From positions 1,384,001-1,448,000 of the forward strand of contig JAGUCH010000006.1 of assembly GCA_019096065.1 (NCBI GenBank): a stretch of 64,000 nucleotides of DNA. The letters are read 5' to 3'. Positions 22,380 to 32,311 of this stretch are shown one piece after another. The stretch's first letter is position 1. Each line of letters starts with the position of its first letter. The notes beneath the pieces were generated by a model. That model was given only the letters and a program-made list of their open reading frames with translations, was not told the origin of the DNA and did no database searches. The position numbers and the translations under genes are program-made. This DNA is from Paracyclopina nana. Its lineage: Eukaryota; Arthropoda; Copepoda; Cyclopoida; Cyclopettidae.

Positions 22380-25300
22380 ATGTCTGAAGACAACACCAAG
22401 GACAAAAGTGTTAATGATCAAGATGATCATGACATTCCAATAGTCATTGTACATCGGGACCCTGAGCAGGAAGAAACTCCCGGGGCTTCGTTACGAAGAA
22501 GTTTAAGGATTCAAGGCTTGCCTCCGAGCGTTGAAAGAGAAGTTTATCCTCAAATATTTCCCCAAGCTTGTAAATTGCTTTTCAATCTCAGCGATACTCC
22601 TAAGTTCTCAGGTGGAGAGATCACCCGGCGGCAACTTGCTTTCCTTGAAGATTGGGATCTCACGGATTCTCCTATTCAGTGGAGCAACAGAAGCACGCCT
22701 CAAGCTTTAAAACCTGAGCATGCCAAGTCAGAGGACAACTCTTCCCCAAAGGAACTAGATCCCCATCAAGCTGGGCCGAGCGGCAATCACCTCAACTTGG
22801 ACGGGAATACAACTTCTCCAAGCCCAACCATATCTGGAGGCCAAACTGAAAGTCCTAACATCACTATCATGGGAGGTGATGATACCACTCCTGAAAACCC
22901 TGGCCAGGGAGCCCCAGGCAAGCCTGCAGCTAAAGCCGCCAAACCGCTCTCCAAGGCAGAGAAAGCAAAAGCCTTCAAGGAAGCAACCCATGCAGTTGAG
23001 CAATTCAAATCAACTGTGAAAGAAGTCAATGCATTCTGCAGGACCATAAGGGGGACTGCCAGGAACTGGGACAATAGAGTGGAGGTCCCAGAAACAAGGT
23101 ATATCACGGAAACCCTTGGCAAGTTGACTAGGGCGAAGGAAGCTATGCAACAATGCTTCGAAACGATGAGTAAGCACCAGACCGCCAAAATCGACATTAC
23201 GAAGGTGCTCACCAACTTTGACCATGAGACAAAGGCTGTTGACAATCTCATAGTCCGTCTCAACAAGTGGCTCAAGTCATGTCAAGATGCTGAGACCACG
23301 GGAAAAAGAGTGTTGCCCACACCAGACCCAGACAGGTCTGGAAATGATAACATCATTGAAGAGGCTACCTCAGATCAAGTCTTCATGTCCGACTTTGCCA
23401 GGGACCTGGAGGCGACCATGAATTTGGCAAAGCAAAAAGAATCTGTTTCGGCGACCGCCACAACAGTGCCAGCAACTTCGGAGAAGAACAAAAGAAAAAG
23501 CAAATCCACGACACCCTCCCAAGACAAGAGCAAGTCCACAACGCCTTCCATCATCTCTCTTACTGAGCCAACCAAAAATACACAAAAACTGCCCAACATC
23601 AATCGATTGCCAGAAGAGGTAGATATAGGGTGGACCAAAGAAGCTCTACGTGAAAAGGCTGCACAGCTTGAAGTAGCACTTCGCAAACCTGCATCTTCGG
23701 ATGAGATCATTCATGCGGTGACAGCCTTGGAGGCAAAAATAGCTATTTATAGCCAACAGTGGTCTGAACTTCTGGAGATCAGTCCCACAATTGCTGCGCA
23801 GCATGACCGCCATGACCTGAATTATCAGAAAATCATTCAAGTCGCGAAAAAGGCCGCTAGTGTGATAGCATCTCAGGAGCATGTACTTCGAACGCACATT
23901 GAAAAGCTGGCCAGCGGGATTGTTTTCAAAAGGAGCAAGTCTAAGAGCTACTCACCCCCATTAAATGAGCTTTACCAGTACACTGTTGATGGGCTCAAGC
24001 TAAAATATGATGCCAAGACAGACTCGTACAAAAAGGTTGGCACCACTCCGGGGAGCCAAGGGGGAGGGGAGCCCGATGGTGATCCCTCAGATTCGTCTGA
24101 TTCAAGCTCGGATTCAAGCTCATCTTCGTCCTCGTCAGATTGGGCACGCAAAGACAGGAGGAAGAAAAAGAAGAAAAAGTCGTCATCTAGCGATTCAGAT
24201 TCGGATCGAGATCGTCGTCGAGACCGGAAAAAGAAAAAAGACAAAAAGAAGGGATCAGACGATGAAGAATTTTGGAATTCTGACTCTTCCGAAGATGAAA
24301 CGGACAAGAAGTCGAAAAGGCGTTCGCCATCTGAATTGTCCTTTGGGTCGTCAAGGTCACGGCGATCAAGCAAATCGCATTCCAAGCACAGGGCAGTAAA
24401 ATTGGAGAACATCAAGATGCCTAGGTTTGCCAAAGAAGGTGACTACTTCATGTTCAGGGACAAATTTAAGCTCTTTGTTCACAAGGACAAGCAGTTAAGC
24501 TATCCCGAAAAGTACATTCGGCTTTGTGATGCATGCGAGGGAGGCCCTGGAGAGACATTCGTCACCAACCAAGACAGAAACAAAAGGGGCTATTACAAAG
24601 CTTTAAAGAAGCTAGATAAAGAGTTCTACAACAAGGACAGGCTCTTGGACCACGCAACCTTGACCCTGCAAAATATGCCCCCTATTGACATAAAAAAGAA
24701 GGAGACAATTGTCACTGTACGCACACACCTAAACACCTTCATGGCACATTTGCGATGTTGTACCAAAGGGAAGATGTCCAAAGGCGAGCGCCAAGCCTAT
24801 GCAACGATGGCGCTACAAAACATCTCGTTCACCGAAAATACGAGAGAACATGTCATCACGTACTTGACAGGATTGGGTCACCACCGATTCACCATCAAGC
24901 TGTTCGATAGTTGGGCTTCAAGCTTGATGAAACATCACTTGGATGCTTTGAAACCATTGCAGGCGAGCGCCTCAGAAGTCCCCGCCAAGTCAGCATCAGC
25001 ATCGGCATATCTGACAAAAAAGTATGATGACTACAAGCCTAGCTTCGCTAAGGGCAACTATCAACGCTACAACAAGCTTGCCCTGTCAACTCTGCAAAGC
25101 GAAGAACCGGAAGCTGATCCTACCTATGCCTCATCAGGTGATGAGGGGGCGAGCGCCAAAGTCATGTTCAGTGTTGTTGCTCAAGATGAGCAATTCACTT
25201 TTCTAGTGTGTCCCTTGTGCACTGGGGAGCACAAAATTCCAGAATGTGACAAGTTCAAAGAGGCCTCAAATAAGGAGAAGTTCTTCATGGTCAAGAATAG

Positions 25301-25634
25301 TGGGGCTTGCTTTAAATGTCTCAGAGGAAGGCATCATAAGCCTCAGTGCAACAAATCTAGCTGGAAGTGCTCCAAGTGTGGCTCGCTTGACCACAACACT
25401 TGGCTCCACAAGGCGTGTGAAGAGCTCAAGTATTCCAGAGCTGGTCCCTCGAAAGAAGAGCTCGCCAAAGGCGAAAACCCTCAGCTGTCCAGCAAAGAAC
25501 TCCTCGAGCAACTGAAGAAACATCAGGACAAAGGACTCGAAGAGGTAAAAAGGTCTTGTGCAGCGTTAGAAAAACGCATTGAGGGTAAGCCTTCTAGCTC
25601 TAATCAGGAGCAAACACCTGCAGTAAAAAATTAA
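22380..25634 (+). CDS. BEL/Pao Gag-type protein
   Basis: This 1084-residue frame starts at an ATG. The N-terminal half is hydrophilic. A Ser/Asp/Lys-rich low-complexity tract spans about residues 560-665. A Pao-type Gag core then begins at IKMPRFAKEGDYFMFRDKF, the counterpart of the DUF1759 block in this family. Near the C-terminus are zinc-knuckle-like clusters (CPLCTGEHKIPEC, CFKCLRGRHHKPQC, CSKCGSLDHNTW). In the family this protein packages the element RNA. It is part of the element at 21612-31443. Confidence 0.88.
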   Translation: MSEDNTKDKSVNDQDDHDIPIVIVHRDPEQEETPGASLRRSLRIQGLPPSVEREVYPQIFPQACKLLFNLSDTPKFSGGEITRRQLAFLEDWDLTDSPIQWSNRSTPQALKPEHAKSEDNSSPKELDPHQAGPSGNHLNLDGNTTSPSPTISGGQTESPNITIMGGDDTTPENPGQGAPGKPAAKAAKPLSKAEKAKAFKEATHAVEQFKSTVKEVNAFCRTIRGTARNWDNRVEVPETRYITETLGKLTRAKEAMQQCFETMSKHQTAKIDITKVLTNFDHETKAVDNLIVRLNKWLKSCQDAETTGKRVLPTPDPDRSGNDNIIEEATSDQVFMSDFARDLEATMNLAKQKESVSATATTVPATSEKNKRKSKSTTPSQDKSKSTTPSIISLTEPTKNTQKLPNINRLPEEVDIGWTKEALREKAAQLEVALRKPASSDEIIHAVTALEAKIAIYSQQWSELLEISPTIAAQHDRHDLNYQKIIQVAKKAASVIASQEHVLRTHIEKLASGIVFKRSKSKSYSPPLNELYQYTVDGLKLKYDAKTDSYKKVGTTPGSQGGGEPDGDPSDSSDSSSDSSSSSSSSDWARKDRRKKKKKKSSSSDSDSDRDRRRDRKKKKDKKKGSDDEEFWNSDSSEDETDKKSKRRSPSELSFGSSRSRRSSKSHSKHRAVKLENIKMPRFAKEGDYFMFRDKFKLFVHKDKQLSYPEKYIRLCDACEGGPGETFVTNQDRNKRGYYKALKKLDKEFYNKDRLLDHATLTLQNMPPIDIKKKETIVTVRTHLNTFMAHLRCCTKGKMSKGERQAYATMALQNISFTENTREHVITYLTGLGHHRFTIKLFDSWASSLMKHHLDALKPLQASASEVPAKSASASAYLTKKYDDYKPSFAKGNYQRYNKLALSTLQSEEPEADPTYASSGDEGASAKVMFSVVAQDEQFTFLVCPLCTGEHKIPECDKFKEASNKEKFFMVKNSGACFKCLRGRHHKPQCNKSSWKCSKCGSLDHNTWLHKACEELKYSRAGPSKEELAKGENPQLSSKELLEQLKKHQDKGLEEVKRSCAALEKRIEGKPSSSNQEQTPAVKN

Positions 25635-25645
25635 TTAAACGTCAC

Positions 25646-28600
25646 GTGGCCCTATCAAATAAACGTGTTGGCCATGTGACCAAAAGTGAACATGATCTTG
25701 GACAGGGCATTTCAGCTGGACAGCGCACCAAAAAGGACGTAAGTGTAGCACATCTAATAAAGATCACCAAACATTTGAATATGCCAAAACTGTCATCTGT
25801 GTTGTGCGCTGTGCAGCAAGGTGAGTCATTGCTACCTCGAAATCAAAGCGTGCTCTTTCCAATAGTGCCTGTATATGTTGCGAATCCCGAAAATCCCCAT
25901 GATGAGCTGCTGGTAAATGGGTTTCAGGACACAGGTAGTGAAATGACTTTCATCACTGACAATGTGAAAACGCAACTCAACCTCAAGGGTACAGCAGACA
26001 ATCAGAGTCTACAATTTGTAGGTGCGCACTCTAACATTAAAAGTGAGAAAGTTACTGTGTTGTTGAGACCTGCAACGCTCAAGGCGAAAGGTCAAAGGTA
26101 CTTGTTAACAGTGAACACTATCAACTCCCTTCAACCTTCAATGAAATTGCCCCCTATTCTTCGCCTCAAATCACAGTTCAAACATGTGAGAAAATGTGAA
26201 TTTCCAGACTTTGCGAAGGGTGCCCCGGAAATGCTAATAGGGCAGGATAATTTCGATTTGATTTGCAGCTTGAAAACAGAGTGCGGCCCACGCCGAGAAG
26301 ACCCAGTGATCCAACATACAAGATTGGGGCCTACCATCTCATACGCAGAGTCGCCTGCGCAGAAAGTGGTGTGCACCTCCCTCAAAGCTGAGATAAGTGA
26401 AAGCAGTCCAGCGAAAAGTGAAAGCCCTTATGAAGCTCTTAAAGTGCTGTATGAGCTTGAAAAATATCCAGACGATCATGTGAAACCGCTCAGTCTTAAT
26501 GAGAAGAGAGCATTAGACATCTTGGCACAGACCAGACAATTGCCGACCGGCGAATATGAAGTGCCAGAGCTTTGGAGACCTGGAGAGCCAGACTTCCTGT
26601 CAAATTACTATGAAGTTTTGGTCGACACAAGGGAAGTGGAGAAAAAACTCCTGAGCAGGAATCAAGCAGCATACGACAAGGCTTGTGCAGAGATCCAACA
26701 ATGGTTGGACCTGGGATTCATCAGGTGCCTTGATCCAGCCCTGGAAAAAATCACAGATGGACGGTTTTTGGCTTGGTTGTTTGTCAACCGCCTTGACAAA
26801 CCTTCTATGCCCGTACGGGTGGTCTTTGACGGGACACGCAAGGCCAAGGATGGCAAATCGTTGAACGATGCTCTACTTCCTGGTCCAAAACTCCAAACAG
26901 ACTGTTACGACATTATGCTGCTCGCACGAGAAAAACCGGTCTGCTTCACTGCCGATATAAGCAAGATGTACTTGCGCTTCAAGCTGAGACCGGAAGATCG
27001 CAAGTACCACCGGTTTGTTTGGCAAGACAAAGTCTACGAGTTTCAATCAGTGCCATTTGGGACCACGGCAGCTCCGTGTATGGCATTGTATTGCGTTCAG
27101 ATGCATGCTGAGAAGTACAAAGACAAGTACCCAAAAGCCTATCAACTCATGAAAACCTGCCTCTATGTTGATGACTTTATTTGCTCAGTGGAAAGTGTGG
27201 AGGAGTTTGTAGAAATCTCAACTCAGTTATTTGAAATAATGGATGCTGCGCAGCTACCTCTCCGCAAATGGACATGTTCCCATCCGGAAGGCCTTGAACA
27301 CATCAAGCCAGAATGGAGAGCTTCAACATACCATGTGAAAGAGGAGGACTCCATTACAACCAAAGCGTTGGGGATGGTTATCGAGCAAAGCCAGGACACC
27401 ATCATTTTTCAAAAGCCATCGTATGAACCTTTCTTGAACACTCCATTGACACTGCGCATCATGGTCAAATATACGCCAAGGCTGTTTGATTTACTAGGGC
27501 TAGTCAACCCTGTAACTCTTCCTGCAAAACTGCTAATTCAGGCAGCATGCGCAGTCAGATCAGTGCTGAAATTGACTTGGGATACGGATCTTACAACGCT
27601 GGGCAGCGAAGAAGCAGATGAAATCGTCAAAAAGTGGTTCGAGTATGTCAAAGACTTAGATGACCTCAGTGACATCAAGATTAAAAGAGCTCTTCGATCC
27701 AAGCCTGCAGTGAAAAAATACTTGCATGTCTTCTCAGATGCAAGCGATGTTGCGTATGCGGCGTGCGCCTATTTGGTCTGCCATTATGAAGACTCAGAAC
27801 CAACGTCAACTCTTGTCACCTCCCGAATGAAGCTCTGTCCACTAAGTGAGTCAAGATCAATACCCGAAAAAGAACTCTTGGGTGCAGTTGTGGGTGCCAG
27901 GATCGCTTGTCATCTTGTCAAACTCTACGAAGACATCGATGAGGTCTACTTATGGATTGACTCAAGTGTGGTGCTCACCTGGATCGCTAAACCTGCCAGA
28001 AATTGGAAGGTGTTTGTTGGACGCCGAGTGTCTGAAATCTTTCAGACTACACATCAATGGACATGGAGACATGTCAAAGGCACCGAAAATCCGAGTGACA
28101 AGGCCACTCGAGGAGTGAAAGCCAAGGACTTGGCAAGTGACAAACTGTGGTTTGAAGGCCCTGACTTCATTCTGTTGCCCCCAGAGAAGTATCCGATAAG
28201 CAAGTTTGATCTTACGGATGATGACAAAGCTTGTGTTGATGTGACCGCAAAAAAGTCGTTGATAAACGCAGTCTTGGCAGAGTTTATCAAAGCGGGGGAA
28301 GGAGTCATACCAGAGCACCTCAAATTAACAAAAAGAGTCAAGATGAGGTGGAAAAATTGGAGAAAGACCAACTTCATGTTCGATGTCGAAAAGTTTAAGT
28401 ACAAACATTTGGTACGCAAACTTGCCTTCTTCATGAGATGGAGAAATAAGGCGCTCGCCAAGGACATGATCATAGCCACTAGTGAACCCAGCCCAATGGA
28501 AATCACCCATGCAGAGAGTGCTTTAGTTGGTATCTACCAGCAACAAGAGTTCGCTGAAGAGCTGGATTACCTGTACAGGAACAAAAAGTGGCCCCAGGTA

Positions 28601-30187
28601 TCAAAATTAGCGTCTCTTAATGTATTCATAGGCCAGCATGGTGATTTACGCATGAGGGGGCGTACATACAAAGGTGAGCCGACCTGGATCGGGAGAAACA
28701 GGCTAGTCATCCCAGACAAGTTAGCTGTGCAGCTGTGTGAACACCTTCACCAAGAAATTGGACATGGTTATGGCCCAGTGACCATGGCAGCAACTTTGCA
28801 AATGCGATATTATGTGAGAGGGGCTAAAAACATTTTTCAGAGTCTTACTCAGAACTGTTGGCTGTGCAGCATTGAAAGGGCCAAAATAGTGAGACAAGTG
28901 ATGGCCCCTTTACCCTCTAACTTTCTTCTCTCAGCAAAGGAGATGTTCCCTTTCAGGAGAGTATCGCTGGACTATGCCGGTCCATTTGTAGTGAAATATG
29001 GCAGGGGCAGCATAAAAGTATATGTGCTCATAGCTTACTGTCAGGACAGCAAGGCAATGCATGCAGAGGTGACTCCTGACCTAAGTGCAAATGCCCTAAA
29101 AAATGCCCTTGATCGCATGGTGGCAAGGACTGGAGTGCCCCAACAAATTCGCAGTGACCAAGGTGCAAGCCTAAAAAAGGTGAGACTTGAAATTCGCAAC
29201 AATCCTAGGCACAAAGAACTCATTGAGAAATTGGAAACAATGGATTGGGTTACTCTGCGAGAAAGTGTCACTGAAATCGGGGTCCAAGATTGGAGATTGT
29301 CCCCCCCGTACGGGCCCAACTGTAACGGGCTCGCGGAAAGTGCAGTGAAAAACTGGAAAAAGGCACTTTATAAAATTTGTGGCGAGTCAGTGCTCACTTT
29401 TGATGAATTCAGCACTTTGACAAAACGAGCTGAAGGCATGGTAAATGCCAGGCCGATCGGCACCATCGATGGGCACATTCTGACCCCAAATCATTTCCTC
29501 ATGAGGGGGCCAGGAGGAGATTTGCTGCCCAGCATTGATCCGAAGGACATCGACACCTTGCCCAAGCGATATTCCATGATAGAGAAGTGCCTACACCATC
29601 TCTGGGAGTTTTATGTGCAAGGCTGGTTACTGCGCATTCAGAAGCTGCCAAAATGGAAGAACTTTGTTCGATCGCTCAAAGTGGGTGACCCTGTCGTGAT
29701 GATTGACCCCAGAAAATATGCGAAAAAGAACAATTGGCGATGGGCTGTGGTGGAAAAGGTGTACACCAATGCAGACGATGTCGTTCGTCGAGTCATCGTA
29801 AGATATGCTGTGACAATGAAGGACAAGCATGGGAAAGAGTTCGTTGCCTTCCACTACAAGGAGCGTCCCATCCAGTACTTGATTCCGATGCCAATGCTGG
29901 AGGAGGAAGACGAAGCTGAGATCACTCCACCAGTTAAGATTCGAAAGAATACTGTCCTGGAAGAGCCCGTGACTGGAGCAATGCCCTTTGAAGGGCCACC
30001 CACGACTCCTCACAAGCTTGAAGATGTTGCTGAAACCTGGGATGACCCTGATGACGAGCTAGCGCAAGCCGACCCGACCGAAAAAGAGCTCCTGATCCAT
30101 CTCGACCAGGGCTTGGATTTCCTGCACGGTCCAATTGCAAGTCGAACTCGGTCACAGCGAAAGACTCCACAGCCTCAGCTACACTGA
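25646..30187 (+). CDS. BEL/Pao Pol-type polyprotein
   Basis: This is a 1513-residue frame in a different phase from the Gag frame and begins just after its stop; the listed first codon is GTG, so the true start is not established. Domains in order: a retropepsin-like motif (GFQDTGSEMTF), reverse transcriptase (CFTADISKMYLRF, then YVDDF near 27167), RNase H (VFSDASDVAYAACAY), an integrase zinc-binding region (HLHQEIGHGYG, then CWLC), and an integrase core (SLDYAGPF, RSDQGAS, GLAESAVKNWKK). A C-terminal segment, VGDPVVMIDP, fits the DUF5641 block of BEL elements. Family knowledge gives the functions: protein processing, reverse transcription and integration. How it is expressed relative to Gag is not shown by the sequence. 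Confidence 0.93.
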   Translation: MALSNKRVGHVTKSEHDLGQGISAGQRTKKDVSVAHLIKITKHLNMPKLSSVLCAVQQGESLLPRNQSVLFPIVPVYVANPENPHDELLVNGFQDTGSEMTFITDNVKTQLNLKGTADNQSLQFVGAHSNIKSEKVTVLLRPATLKAKGQRYLLTVNTINSLQPSMKLPPILRLKSQFKHVRKCEFPDFAKGAPEMLIGQDNFDLICSLKTECGPRREDPVIQHTRLGPTISYAESPAQKVVCTSLKAEISESSPAKSESPYEALKVLYELEKYPDDHVKPLSLNEKRALDILAQTRQLPTGEYEVPELWRPGEPDFLSNYYEVLVDTREVEKKLLSRNQAAYDKACAEIQQWLDLGFIRCLDPALEKITDGRFLAWLFVNRLDKPSMPVRVVFDGTRKAKDGKSLNDALLPGPKLQTDCYDIMLLAREKPVCFTADISKMYLRFKLRPEDRKYHRFVWQDKVYEFQSVPFGTTAAPCMALYCVQMHAEKYKDKYPKAYQLMKTCLYVDDFICSVESVEEFVEISTQLFEIMDAAQLPLRKWTCSHPEGLEHIKPEWRASTYHVKEEDSITTKALGMVIEQSQDTIIFQKPSYEPFLNTPLTLRIMVKYTPRLFDLLGLVNPVTLPAKLLIQAACAVRSVLKLTWDTDLTTLGSEEADEIVKKWFEYVKDLDDLSDIKIKRALRSKPAVKKYLHVFSDASDVAYAACAYLVCHYEDSEPTSTLVTSRMKLCPLSESRSIPEKELLGAVVGARIACHLVKLYEDIDEVYLWIDSSVVLTWIAKPARNWKVFVGRRVSEIFQTTHQWTWRHVKGTENPSDKATRGVKAKDLASDKLWFEGPDFILLPPEKYPISKFDLTDDDKACVDVTAKKSLINAVLAEFIKAGEGVIPEHLKLTKRVKMRWKNWRKTNFMFDVEKFKYKHLVRKLAFFMRWRNKALAKDMIIATSEPSPMEITHAESALVGIYQQQEFAEELDYLYRNKKWPQVSKLASLNVFIGQHGDLRMRGRTYKGEPTWIGRNRLVIPDKLAVQLCEHLHQEIGHGYGPVTMAATLQMRYYVRGAKNIFQSLTQNCWLCSIERAKIVRQVMAPLPSNFLLSAKEMFPFRRVSLDYAGPFVVKYGRGSIKVYVLIAYCQDSKAMHAEVTPDLSANALKNALDRMVARTGVPQQIRSDQGASLKKVRLEIRNNPRHKELIEKLETMDWVTLRESVTEIGVQDWRLSPPYGPNCNGLAESAVKNWKKALYKICGESVLTFDEFSTLTKRAEGMVNARPIGTIDGHILTPNHFLMRGPGGDLLPSIDPKDIDTLPKRYSMIEKCLHHLWEFYVQGWLLRIQKLPKWKNFVRSLKVGDPVVMIDPRKYAKKNNWRWAVVEKVYTNADDVVRRVIVRYAVTMKDKHGKEFVAFHYKERPIQYLIPMPMLEEEDEAEITPPVKIRKNTVLEEPVTGAMPFEGPPTTPHKLEDVAETWDDPDDELAQADPTEKELLIHLDQGLDFLHGPIASRTRSQRKTPQPQLH

Positions 30188-30257
30188 TGGTATGAGTTGC
30201 CGTGCGGCCTCAGAAGGAACTTCTCCTTCACCATCATCTCGAGCTTCATCCTGAAGC

Positions 30258-30341
30258 GGAAGACATCGTCCTGGTTGCCGAAGGCATCGTCCTGGTGGCA
30301 GAAGACATCGTCCTGGCAGCAGAAGACATCGTCCTGGCAGC
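30258..30341 (+). repeat. 21-bp tandem repeat downstream of Pol
   Basis: There are four units of the type GAAGACATCGTCCTGGCAGCA with a few differences, inside the 3' untranslated part of the BEL/Pao element. Confidence 0.85.
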
Positions 30342-31046
30342 TGAAAAATGACATCGATCATCAAATGAAAAAGCATCGATTTTATCCCTCTTGTTACATA
30401 TAGCATGCAAATGAGCTGTCCAGCGCAATTTCATTCTTGTTTGCATACTTGCATTTCAAGGACTGAAAGGGCAAACGGCCTGCGCTGCGCAACTTTCACT
30501 GCTACAAGCGTCGCGCCCATTCTAACAGGGTGGTAGCTTTGAACTCAATTGCAATGCTACAATTATTATTATTATCTCTTTATTGTTAGGTGAGGGTAAA
30601 ATGTGTGCTGCGCAGCGAAAGTGAAATCTTTTGCAACATTTCAATTTTGTCTTTGCGACGCGATCCAAAATTTTGATTAAGAAAAGCTTAGCTTTTCAGC
30701 AATTAAAGGCAACTTGCGCACGCATGACATTTTGCAACTCGAAAATTATTATAACCTGCGTGTTAAAATTATTTCAGCCTTGTTATCAGCGTAGCTGCAG
30801 TTGACGCATTTTTGGCGCTTAAATTCAAATTGCAAATGCATTTGCCGGGCGGCGTGTCAGCGATTTTGAGTGCCTACTTAAAGTTCAAATTTTGGCAGCA
30901 AGATCTTTGTTAGCTGACATGACCGGGCTGTGCAGCTTGTACGCGCGTGTTTTTGCTCAACTTGACAGTTATGCTTATGTTTGAGTTTTCCCCCCACACT
31001 TCATGTATGGCATATTTATAACCTTACCCAAAACAATCCCTGTTTT

Positions 31047-31056
31047 GGGGAGGGGG
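31047..31056 (+). promoter_or_regulatory. polypurine-tract-like run
   Basis: GGGGAGGGGG lies seven bases before the 3' LTR, near where plus-strand priming occurs in LTR elements. The gap to the LTR is longer than usual, so the assignment is tentative. Confidence 0.45.
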
Positions 31057-31063
31057 CTGAACT

Positions 31064-31443
31064 TGGTGCGCACCTCTATTTTAGCTACCTTGTATAGCGC
31101 GATGTTCAGCTATTGTCTCATTACTAAGATGCGAATGCTCAATATAGTTTTGTCCGCCATTGCATTAAGAAGCCATTTTCTTAGACTTTGGCCAAAAGGC
31201 CTTTATTAGACTCATAGTGCAAAAGCAAGAGCTGCTTGCAGCCGCCGCTGCCGCCGCATCCGTCTTCTATCGGCCTCAACCTCGGGATCTATCCAGGCCA
31301 AATAGCTCCCTTGAATTCGGCCCTTTCTTGCATCGTCATCGTCTTCGGCACCGGCCTCGGCCTCGACTTCGTCCTCGGCCTCAGCCTCGTCTCTGACCTC
31401 GACATCGACCTCAGGCAAGATAGTATTTAGCAGGTCATTATCA
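31064..31443 (+). repeat. 3' LTR of the BEL/Pao element
   Basis: It is identical by eye to 21612-21991 and is followed directly by the right copy of the CTTCT duplication at 31444-31448. Confidence 0.92.
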
Positions 31444-31448
31444 CTTCT

Positions 31449-32311
31449 CCCACGTTGTACTTCCAATGCTTTCCAACAATGGCATCAACATTTAGAATTT
31501 TATTGTTTGTTGTCTGCTCTTCCGGAAAGAAAGAAACTGGAGCATTCGCCTTCTCCAAGAATAATGCCCTCCAGCTCGAGTTTCATTAAAAATTCTCAAT
31601 GTCAGTTTGCTTCTTAGCTCACAACTCACAACAAGCTATTTTCTGAATTGCTTAGTATGGACTGCAGCAAAAAACTAAAACAGGTTTTGGTTTCTCGATG
31701 ATTTTTTCTTGCAAATTTACTTGTAAAATTTCAATGGTAAAATTATAGAAGTGTGTACCGACTAGAAGGCGTGACACAAGGTTGCGTGATTAGAATAACA
31801 TTGTTCCGCATCTTTAAACGATGCTTTCTTTGTCCATAAAAGGGGCTCTTGAGATTTTCAAGCACATTTACATAACAATTAACAGCAAAAAATTAAAAAA
31901 ATGTTCCAACTTCTATATGACGATGATACTATTTCAATTCCATAGAATGCAAGTATTTATGGAGTTACAGATTTGTCAATTAGAAAATTGCTTTGCTTTG
32001 TCATTTATGCTCTCTAAGAATTAAGATCGATGCATGCAATTTTTGCAAAAGTGTATGTTCGATATCTTTATTTGCTGCACGTATCTCTTCAATGTTAAAA
32101 AAATGTAGAAAGGGGGAGGCGGTCTAGTCGATTGCGAGAGATTATTATTGATTTCACCAAATATATCATTTAGAGATAATTGTAAGCTCCCCTTTTCCCA
32201 CATATTATGCATAGTATATTAAGTACAATATTTCTAATTTGTCTACTCGACGAGGTTTTAAAAATGTGAGTGGAATGTTTTTTTATTGAGCCATAGATAA
32301 GAGCTGGACCA
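31449..32311. other. spacer between the LTR element and the ZDHHC23-like gene
   Basis: This is AT-rich and shows no convincing gene. A minus-strand AATAAA (forward 32282-32287) lies 25 bases past the stop of the ZDHHC23-like frame and probably ends that transcript. Confidence 0.45.
32282..32287 (-). terminator. poly-A signal of the ZDHHC23-like gene
   Basis: AATAAA on the minus strand, 25 bases downstream of the stop codon. Confidence 0.5.

Larger units (their letters stand above)
21612..31443 (+). mobile_element. BEL/Pao-family LTR retrotransposon, looks whole
   Basis: The element is 9832 bp long and bounded by two 380-bp LTRs that begin TGGTGCGCACC and end CATTATCA. They look identical by eye and are flanked by the duplication CTTCT. 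In order it holds a 5' LTR, a primer-binding-like site, a leader with a degenerate internal duplication, a Gag-type frame, a Pol-type frame, an 870-bp 3' region and the 3' LTR. The Pol order (protease, reverse transcriptase, RNase H, integrase) and the Pao-type Gag place it in BEL/Pao. No envelope frame is seen. No breaks were noticed. Identical LTRs imply a recent insertion. It lies between the gene-poor stretch and the ZDHHC23-like gene. Confidence 0.95.
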
